A DNA stretch of 64,000 bases from Trichoplax sp. H2 (Eukaryota > Placozoa > Uniplacotomia > Trichoplacea): assembly GCA_003344405.1 (NCBI GenBank), contig NOWV01000209.1, positions 1 to 64,000 of the forward strand. The letters are read 5' to 3'. Below, piece by piece: positions 55,818-64,000 of the stretch; the first letter of the stretch is position 1; each line of letters begins with the position of its first letter. The position numbers and the translations under genes were made by a program. A model generated the notes under the pieces. That model was not told the DNA's origin and did not search any database. It saw only the letters and a list, made by a program, of their open reading frames with translations.

Positions 55818-57960
55818 GCGGAAAAGCTAAGTCAGTACTTTTATGAAACCATGGTGGATGAAATAACTTTGGGCACCTGCTACGATGTTGATAGATCAGT
55901 ACAACTTGGCTATTTCAATATTTTAGACTGCATGCCAATAAGCAAAGATGACGGTAAGTATTTTACGGAAATGAAATTAGTTACTAGAAGCAATTGGATA
56001 CAAAATAATATTTCTACAGTAATTTACTAGAATCTTCTAAATATTAATTTTATACCTTCATTCGAATATTGAAAATTATTTCGGTTTATTTACGTCTTTT
56101 ACTGATTACAATATAATGCCTGGGTATAGCTCAGTGAAATACTTAAAACTAAGACATTGATGGTTAATGACTGATAATGCTTGATTTCTTTAACAGAAAT
56201 CAGTGATTCTGTTCGAGGTGACATATTCAGTGAAATCACGGAAGGTGCTAGAAATAAATCCTTGGAAGTTAGTTGTCCGGAATGTCAAAGAACAATTACT
56301 GCCTCACGATTTGCCCCACATCTAGAAAAATGTTTGGGAATGGGCAGAATTAGTAGAAGAATTGCCAGCAAAAAGTACAAAAATTGACTTTCTTTATGAT
56401 TGTATAATTCATTGTTCGATTGTCGCGAACGAAACTACACTTTTAGCATATCATTTTCATATCACGTATAATTAATTGGATTGTCTATTTTGATAACTTT
56501 TAACTCTGTAGGTTGAATGATTACTCAGAAGATAAATGCGATTACAGTGACAATGACGATGGGGATACAGACTGGAAAGCCGCCAAAGAGCGAAAAGCTA
56601 AGCGATTACGGCGAGATAAATCAGGACGCTCCAGTAATAAGAATAAACCTAGCAAAAATAAAGGAAATTTAAGTAACGTTAAGAAAGTCATTAAAGATGG
56701 CAATTTTGAAGTAGAAAAAGACAAGGTCTGTTTTGGCTTTACATCATTACTGTATAATTAAAGGACAGTGTTATAATCTCACAGCAGACAATCAATATTA
56801 TATTAATAAACTTGAAATTATATCGTTTCATAGAAACAACTTAGTCTGGACAGTTACTCTGCTATGTCCATAGGTATCTAGCTTGACTATCTCTTTATCT
56901 AATTAATAATATCTAAGTAACATCAAAAATTTCAAGTTCATTTTAATTTAATATGTACAAATATTGCTGATTCTATTTTAGTTGACCGAGAAGAATTTTT
57001 AAACAAGGTATAAAGATAGTCGACACTATTAGTTCCCAAGTCACCTTACTTTTTCATGGCAACCAGTCATCGGTGGACTGTTATGTGAAATATTGTTATA
57101 AAAACTGGTACCAGTAATTCTAATCCTATTCAATCTTAAAATGTTGTAGTATTGTGGTGTAATTTCTGAACATACAGGCCGTATCTGTATTAAGTAAGTC
57201 ATCTGCTCTTATATAGAGCGTCTTTGTTGTAGTGCGAAGATTAAGGGATATTATCATTACAGCGACTCGTTACTTTTTAATATTTGTTATTTTAGGACAT
57301 TAAGATGTCCACAACATACTGAAGAACAGCGGTCAAGTGTAAGAGATAAAGTTTTTGGTACGTTCTCAATACAATCATATGTTAACCACCCAAAATTAGC
57401 TTAAACTGGTCATAGGCTTCACATAATGCTGTTTGTGTCATTCTAAAATGTGATTCATCATGACCTTAATGTACTAGGATCGACAGGTATGAGTAGTAGC
57501 AGTAGCTCAATGGTAATGAGTTCCAGTGATATGAATGGAAGGTAAGATTGAGTATGATTGCTGTTTATGTCTTGGGAGCGTTGTGACTGAAGCTGTAATG
57601 TTGTACAACGTAGCAGTCTTGAGCACTGACGGGTTGTCCTCCATTACTATAGGTTAAATAATGAACAAGATGATATTCATATCGGTAAGTCAATATTACT
57701 GTATATATATCTTCTTTCACCACATATTTACGTCTCCATACATGTTAGTCTGCATTTATTTTAACCAAATTTTTGCAAAGTCCGAAATGTCGATAGCACA
57801 TTAGCATTTCCAATATTAACGCTAAGATTACGTAATCTTACAACGATAACAATAAAATGTATCTTCCACTTTTTAATGTTCAGTAGATATAGTGAATGAT
57901 GATCGTTATGCCGACAATGAAATTAATGGCCGACTATCTTCAAAGAACTCATTAAGCTGA
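55818..57960 (+). CDS. ATXN7L3: ATXN7L3 (SGF11), SAGA deubiquitinase module subunit
   Basis: Nuclear adaptor that anchors and activates the USP22-type H2B deubiquitinase in SAGA. Ten exons: 55818-55953, 56197-56374, 56512-56725, 56834-56873, 56982-57007, 57150-57193, 57296-57357, 57478-57541, 57653-57684, 57884-57960. They join in one frame to 290 aa plus the stop TGA at 57958-57960. Order of parts: N-terminal ITLGTCYDVDRSVQLGYF; Sgf11-type zinc finger with CPECQRTI and SRFAPHLEKCLGMGR; acidic then Lys/Arg-rich linker (DNDDGDTDWKAAKERKAKR); SCA7-type zinc-binding domain split over exons 5-7 (YCGVISEHTGRIC, LRCPQHTEEQR); and a Ser-rich tail. Several exons are tiny (26, 32, 40 and 44 bp). The true N-terminus upstream of 55818 is unresolved. 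Confidence 0.92.
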
Positions 57961-59100
57961 AAGTAGATCAAAAAAGGACTATTAAAATTTTGTACTATAA
58001 AAATTGTTGTTTTTGTCATTCGTGTATTACATAGGAAATTTTTCCATTGATGTAAATAGTGTGCATAACGGGCTTAACATACAGTGCATTTTATTTTTAC
58101 TGTATTAAGCCTACAATTTATTTCTATTTGACTTTATTAGCAATATTTTTACAATATGAAACTTTACAACTTAAAAATCGCATTGGTTACTTATTGTATT
58201 AGCATGACAGTATAGGAAAATAGGTTTAATATGAAAGTATCTACTTTTGTTTACCTTACTAGTTCAACATCAGTCAAAAAAAGTTAGTTTCTTAATAATG
58301 AAATTGTTAGGCTTAGAGTTACAAACGTATCTACATAATAACATTTTCTATGCAAATGTTTCTTTCTTTCCGTAATAATATCTTATGTAATCTTATAATC
58401 TCGAGTACTAACTGAGCTGTTACGAAATGTCATCGAATTAGGATTTGATAAATCTAAAGATTCCATTTTTTATGTAATATACAACGGTTAAACAGCCGGT
58501 CTATGTGCTATTGTATATATGCATATACACATATATATGTTATGCATTTACTGCAATATACTGTTCATCAACTGATCTAACTATTCATAATTCTGTGTAA
58601 GATTCGTTCAGAATCTTTTTCTTTCTTTCGACTTTTTCCAATATCAGTAGTACGTCAACCTTGATCCTGTAGGATTAAGCTATGCTACATCGGTGTTAAA
58701 TAACACCTAAAGACTCTGAAATAATAATTTGTTTTTATCGGTCAAACCTGACTCAAAAGATAATTTTTGTTATATGATTATAATTTCATTCATTTCAGAG
58801 CATAAAAAAGCTAGAATGAAGTCTAATTTTTAATCCTATTATGTGTATCATATGTTTAAGGAATTGCTAAAGAAACGTATCACAACTGGTTAAGTGCCCA
58901 TACGCAATCACAACACTATTCATATAATCACGTTATGTACAGTATTTGCGTTACGCTGTCCAAGTGAATATTTCATGCAAAAAAAACGACAGCATTCCCA
59001 TTATAGTGATCTTCAACCTTAAGTACATTTGTAAAGATACAGCAATACTACTGTTCGTGCACATGATTTTAAAATACAAGTAATCATTGAAGATTACAGC
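57961..59100. other. Intergenic, nothing recognised
   Basis: Convergent spacer between ATXN7L3 (+) and CHMP5 (-). No exon or RNA gene was seen. Confidence 0.5.
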
Positions 59101-59129
59101 TACTAGTAAGGCAGTAAAGGTACAAGTAT

Positions 59130-59410
59130 ATTAGAACATGAAACGAAAGCATGGATTACGATATCTTTTAATAATAATAATACAGTATAACGTCGTATTT
59201 GGCTAAGTAATCATCTTTCATGACGTAGACGAAAATAGATTAAGATATTCGAATAAGACATTTATCTAATGCAGGCAAAAATAAGTACAAGTAAACTAAC
59301 GTTGATATCACCACAAAATATCGCATAATCCCAAAGAAATCAATACAGTAGCTTCAGTTAATATTTACGGCCGCTGCAACAAGATGTCAACTAAAATAGA
59401 TACTTTAGTT
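59130..59410. repeat. Dispersed satellite-like unit, permuted relative of 63.2-63.5 kb
   Basis: Shared blocks are GCATGGATTACGATATCTTT, AACGTCGTATTT, GATTAAGATATTCGAATAAG, GACATTTATCTA and GTTGATATCACCACAAAAT. The same blocks occur at 63178-63545, but there GTTGATATC comes before the others. This copy is therefore a circular permutation, as expected for monomers cut from a tandem array. Confidence 0.75.
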
Positions 59411-59772
59411 AAAAGTCTTAGCATACTGATATGAAATTACAGCTAAATAGTCAACAAGAAGAAATCGTAAAAGCCCTTTTTGAAGGCATCATAAGAGTCG
59501 TTTTTACAATAGTCAAGAACATTGGTTAAACATAATTTTACGAGTAACATTAATCCATTATCCTGTTTGTAACTTTGGCAAGCCGAATTCATCAACAGCA
59601 ATTCCTTCCTAAATTTGATAAGATATAATTTTTCGTCCATTAATAAATATACGGTACATAAAGCGTTGATCACAACTATAATTTTAGGACTTGTAACTAT
59701 TTCTTTCTTACAAAAACTTTTACACTTCAATGGATCATTAATTATTCAATTATTTTAAAAGTAAGATAGCCA

Positions 59773-61799
59773 CTATACCGCTGATTTTTCCGCTTCATTT
59801 TCACCGGGATTTGTACTAGGAACAGCCGGTGTACTTGCGGCATCATCCAAGTATGACGTATCTTCATCGAAAGCCAAGTCGTCACCTAGCGCATCTAATT
59901 CTGTATATACGAGTACATGTAAGATTAATACATTGTACAGTAAATATTCATAGCAATTGGCCATTAACGGTAAGCAACTGATATTAATTAATGGAATATA
60001 ATGTGTAAGTATCAACATTTGGAGTTCACAATAAGGTATTAACATTAGGGTAATATCTGCGCGTCTGTACATGCAGTTTAAATAAGCAGTACAAAATCAA
60101 TAATCGACGGCAGGATGTAGACTTAAGGGGATTAGGAATGGAGATTAAGCTTCCATGCTAGAAGTGAAAGATGCAAAAGTCTCACAAATAATTTAGCTAC
60201 GAAACATACCAGCATCCAAATCGGCCTCGTCCAAATCATCTGGCATTCCATAAGTTCTGCTTAGCGATTCTTGTATTTCATTTGCTTGTTCCATCATGTC
60301 AGACATATCGTCCTGTAAGTCCTATATTATTATTAATAAAATGATTACCCTATTTCAAACTCTGGTAACAGTAAGCAACAAGCTATAAATGATAAAGTCA
60401 TCTTATTTTATACCTCAATTTGATCGATGTTCACTTTTTTATATTCTTTTTTCATTTCTTTCACACCCAATTTCATAGCGTCAACCTATGTAACCAATGA
60501 ATAATATGTAGTGAAACACCATTCGCTAAAGGAAAAAAATCGAGAGATATGCTACATGTACTGCACAGTCATTGCAAATGATGATAGACTAATTTTAATC
60601 AAGTCTAGGGCACGAAATTGATATAAACGATTATGCGTATGGACTAGCCAACCGACTGTGCAATTACATGGACATACTAACCGTGGTTTTGGTATCTTTT
60701 AAAGTCTGTGTAGCAAAATTAGCTTGTTCTAAATTAAAGGATTGCTGCATAAGCTGATCCCGCTGCTGTTCATACCTGAATAAGTATTTAATTAAAAATG
60801 AAGCCACAGATTACGATACTAATCTTGTACGGTAGGCGACAATCAGCAAGAAGACGAAGCAATTTTAATTTTAAGTGTGTTTTCGACATATAATAGTAGC
60901 CATGGTTTGTATAAGCTAAGAACTAACATTTTCTTCTGTTTGAGTATTCTCAAGGCCTTCTGTTTAACCATATTCTAGTATTGTCAAGAATAGAATCCGT
61001 TAGCATTTGTCAAAGACAAGCAGCCGACAAGATACAGTATTGGACTTGATTTAATCATTACTTACCTTGGCAGAGCCTTCTCTCATTTTTTTCATTTGAT
61101 TGCGATATTTAAGTAGTTCAAGGTCTAACTTTTGTATTTTCTTTTCAATTGATTCACTTCGCCCGTCGACCTATAATGATGGTGAATAACAGCAATGTAT
61201 ATGAATGTACTTGACCAACAACATCAACCAGTCATGGCATTCTTTCGTAAGTATAGTAAGTACTGTATGGCAAGAGGAGAGGGATAGATGGAAAACTTGA
61301 AAAACTATTTTTTATCACAAATCAGCGTTACAAAGACCAATACACCTTCAAACTAGTAAGCTAAAGTACTGTATTTTTGATTGTACAAAACGATTATCAT
61401 TATCACAAACAATCCATTCGGTAAAACGACGGAAAATACCATGATGGCGTTCATTATAGCAAGATACAACCATCATACAAAACTGTATCGTATAGTCAGT
61501 CCATTTTGGATCCAATATCTAGCATCAAGTCGATCGTTACTGATATGTGCAGTTACTAAGTGTATCCATTGCTACATTTCTGTTCATTCTAACTGTAAAC
61601 TATCACTTGATTTCAAGAGCATTGCATTCAAAATATTCTACTTTATCTTGACGTCTATTTCTCAATCAATGTCAAATCAACAACTCAAGTACTGTCCATG
61701 TCTGCATTTGCTAAGCCTTGTCGTCCTTACATTAGCGATACAATCCGTCATATTTGGCGGGGGCTCTTTTGGCTTTGCACGACCGAAAAGGCGATTCAT
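59773..61799 (-). CDS. CHMP5: CHMP5, ESCRT-III subunit
   Basis: Cytosolic ESCRT-III-related coiled-coil protein acting in multivesicular-body sorting; known to bind LIP5/VTA1. Seven exons: 61799-61731, 61170-61066, 60974-60928, 60775-60682, 60485-60414, 60321-60210, 59900-59773. They join to 208 aa (human 219). Family marks run along the whole length: [134 protein letters not shown]. The basic N-terminal half and acidic C-terminal half are typical. The tail ends [10 protein letters not shown] and lacks the DEFGLPQIP-type end of vertebrate CHMP5. GTAC-rich DNA lies about 200-300 bp upstream of the ATG. Confidence 0.95.
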
Positions 61800-61994
61800 T
61801 TTTGCTTGGAGGAGTAATGGAAGGGAAGAATTTAGACGCTTTCAGCTGTCAATAGAAGAAATTGAAGGCAATGTTTGGTAGTTGATAGAGCAAATGCTCG
61901 AGATGGCTATGATCACACAATGTTTTTTTCTTCACATCGACAATTTATAGCAGGACTCTGGTTGCCAGTTGGGTCCTCCTACAGCGCCATACTG

Positions 61995-62090
61995 GAACTG
62001 TACCGTACCGTCTTGACGGTACTGAGTGCACAGTATTTTTGCAGTTGTATCGACGTACTGTACACTGTACACTGTAAAGGTTGGCTATAT
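61995..62090. repeat. GTAC-palindrome cluster 5' of CHMP5
   Basis: GGAACTGTACCGTACCGTC and CGTACTGTACACTGTACACTGTA fall 200-290 bp upstream of the CHMP5 ATG (minus strand). One more CACTGTACTGTAGTG lies near 62355. The word set is the same as upstream of JAZF1 and AGPS. Confidence 0.7.
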
Positions 62091-62687
62091 ACTGAGTGAC
62101 AGTTGCTGCGATCATATTCTATTTTAGGGTATGACGTAAACAGTAGTGGGTGAACGGGGTAGGGTGACTTGACTGCTCACGTCAAACTGCTTGACACTGA
62201 GTCGAGAGAGTACAGTGATGCGCATTGGGCCAGGACGGCTGGACGACAGTACTACAAGAAAGAGAGAAGAACTGCCAACGCCATTCGTTGCCCTAGAACA
62301 GGCTAGCTGACTATTTCGGTGCTTATTTTAGCTATTCTGTTCATCTAAAATCGTGCACTGTACTGTAGTGTTTACGGCTACGCTCTGAAGTGGCTATCAA
62401 GTTGGTTGATTGCCCAGTCATTCCTCTACCGGAACCAATTCCCCGAGACACCGGGTAGAGATTAGAGATCGGAGAGATCGCTCTAAACACGAGACAGAGG
62501 CATGGACTACCGGACTCGTCTTAGGTGTTACAGTCCATACACCCGGACCAGACAGACGGGCTGGATCAGCAATATAGTATATAAAAGTATTGCATGCTTT
62601 TAAAAGTAAATCCCCTTCAAAATGATGTGGCACTTTAAAATGCGACTTTTAATATAAATGTACTGCACTGCATTGCCTCCTATAATA
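62091..62687. other. GC-richer spacer, no gene recognised
   Basis: Noticeably richer in G and C than the flanks. A minus-strand frame at 62418-62633 has no family features or splice support. Confidence 0.4.
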
Positions 62688-63227
62688 TAATATCAAGAGA
62701 GATTGTAGACATTCCTTCTTTGATATACGTATAGTTGACTAGGCGAACTCTCCTTCCTTTTACTGTATTTCCTTTGTACTGTTGGACCTCATGCACTCTA
62801 CTTAGTAATTCTACTCGACATAGCTAACCCTAAACGCTTGAATACCAAGCTTACGCGTAGTAAATAGAACTGGTTGAAAAAAGACGATAGATCATGATGC
62901 TCAAATAAGACGTTTATTGAATACAGGTAAAATGCGTCTAAAATTATGACTAAAATATAATGTCAAAAGAGATTGTAGACATTCCTCCTTCAATATACGT
63001 ATAGTTGATTAAGCGAACTCTCCTTCCTTCTACTCTATTTCCCTTGTACTGTTGGACCTCCTGCACTCTACTTAGTAATTCTACTCGACATAGCTAACCC
63101 TAAACGCTTGAATACCAAGCTTACGCGTAGTAAATAGAACTGGTTGAAAAAAGACGATAGATCATGATGCTCAAATAAGACGTTTATTGAATACAGGTAA
63201 AATACGTCTAAAATTATGACTAAAATA
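62688..63227. repeat. 270-bp tandem duplication
   Basis: GATTGTAGACATTCC occurs at 62701 and 62971. Both copies then share long near-identical stretches, including TCTACTTAGTAATTCTACTC, GCTAACCCTAAACGCTTGAA and AGACGATAGATCATGATGCT. Units are about 62688-62957 and 62958-63227 and almost identical, so the duplication is recent. Confidence 0.95.
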
Positions 63228-63545
63228 GCGTTGATATCGCCACAAAATTGGTAAAATCCCCAAAAAATCGATACAGTGACTTCTGTTAATAACCATAATC
63301 GTTGCTACTAGATAACGACTAAAATAGATACGGTAGGAGGTAAAAAAGATACGAGTTGCAACATGAGGCAAAAGCATACATTGCGATATCTTTTAATTAT
63401 AATATACCCGTGTAACGTCGTATTTTGGCTACATAATCTATCAACGAAATAATAGAAAAGGCTAAAATCCAACGGAAAATGTTCATTTCATCTTTCATCA
63501 CGTAGACGACAATGGATTAAGATATTCGAATAAGACATTTATCTA
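63178..63545. repeat. Satellite-like unit related to 59.1-59.4 kb
   Basis: It starts within the second 270-bp unit (AATAAGACGTTTATTGAAT) and comes round to a similar word near 63525 (AATAAGACATTTATCTA), implying a monomer of about 350 bp. It shares GTTGATATC, GCGATATCTTTTAAT, AACGTCGTATTT and GATTAAGATATTCGAATAAG with 59130-59410. Confidence 0.7.
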
Positions 63546-63733
63546 TTACTAGCTGAAGCCGCACACCCAGCTGTGGATAAAGTATACTGTATATATAGAT
63601 ATACGTATATAAGGTTCGGTTTTCGCACACCAAATTGCACATTACAAATAATATATTGCTTGCAACGATAATATCAATCCCGCTGGTCATAATTAATACG
63701 CGAATTACCATTTTTGTAAACAGAATTACCTTA

Positions 63734-63745
63734 CCCTAACCCTAA
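63734..63745. repeat. Two CCCTAA telomere-type hexamers
   Basis: CCCTAACCCTAA at 63734-63745, preceded by a degenerate CCTTA unit. Two hexamers are far too few to call a telomere. It is at most an interstitial remnant or chance. Confidence 0.4.
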
Positions 63746-64000
63746 GCCTTATAGAATCACTTCAATGATGGCGATCTACTTGGGCTATAGCTATCGCTTC
63801 TGAATTACCCACTAATAGCTTTCGATGATTCTAATAACGCATGAATATAATATCTTTGACTCTGCTATACGAGTATATTTTCTCAAGTCCTTGATAATTC
63901 ATCTGCCATTACTTAATGCAATACGTGTATGTACTGAGTAGGAATACAGTCGGATGACTCAGGTTCTACTGTACTAATTTAGAAATCTCGACAGAAAATC

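Noticed and set aside
56120-56200. tRNA-like word TATAGCTCAGTG
   Set aside because: It resembles an A box, but there is no matching B box, acceptor stem or anticodon arm at the right spacing.
61381-61881. 166-aa + strand frame
   Set aside because: It overlaps CHMP5 exon 1 on the opposite strand, and the extra length is AT-rich intron and upstream DNA. No family features.
62418-62633. 71-aa minus-strand frame in GC-richer DNA
   Set aside because: No recognisable motif, no splice partner, and its openness is explained by local base composition.
63734-63745. Telomere end
   Set aside because: Only two exact CCCTAA units are present, followed by ordinary sequence to the window end.

Overview
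This is eukaryotic, almost certainly animal, nuclear DNA. It is AT-rich, and its genes are split by many short GT-AG introns. The products belong to animal families: an LGR/RXFP-type receptor, GAD/CSAD-type decarboxylases, JAZF1, AGPS, ATXN7L3 and CHMP5. The compact genes, AT-rich base composition and large LRR-receptor gene would suit an early-branching animal such as a placozoan (Trichoplax-like). That assignment is inference from family content and was not tested against a database.

Layout. (1) 0-13.2 kb, + strand: about 30 single-LRR exons, nearly all flanked by phase-2 introns, run towards a seven-transmembrane exon (about 11960-13066). The 7TM frame stops exactly at the Tyr position of NPxxY, although the ancestral tail can still be read behind the stop. 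A ~400-bp inverted repeat carrying a Cys-rich exon lies at 1-404 and 9048-9436. (2) 14.7-36.7 kb, - strand: three tandem copies of a PLP-dependent GAD/CSAD-like decarboxylase gene. Each has 14 exons with identical intron positions and phases, and all are open. (3) 36.7-43.4 kb: no intact gene. It holds possible gene relics, a 122-bp minisatellite (40755-41592), a 245-bp tandem duplication and GTAC-rich palindromic DNA. (4) 43.4-44.3 kb, +: intronless JAZF1. (5) 46.9-51.5 kb, -: a 22-exon AGPS gene (ether-lipid synthesis) ending in the peroxisomal signal Ser-Lys-Leu. (6) 51.7-53.1 kb: a composite GTAC-rich satellite between the head-to-head genes AGPS and ATXN7L3. (7) 53.5-58.0 kb, +: ATXN7L3, a SAGA deubiquitinase-module subunit, with an unrecognised two-exon gene model antisense in its 5' region. 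(8) 59.8-61.8 kb, -: seven-exon CHMP5 (ESCRT-III). (9) 62-64 kb: GTAC motifs, a 270-bp tandem duplication and related satellite DNA.

The genes do not form a pathway. Three points deserve attention first: the modular LRR-receptor locus with its broken C-terminus, the PTS1-ended AGPS, and the GTAC-palindrome islands, which sit just 5' of JAZF1, AGPS/ATXN7L3 and CHMP5. Exon boundaries were derived by hand from splice motifs, reading-frame continuity and family resemblance, so single-base errors are possible.
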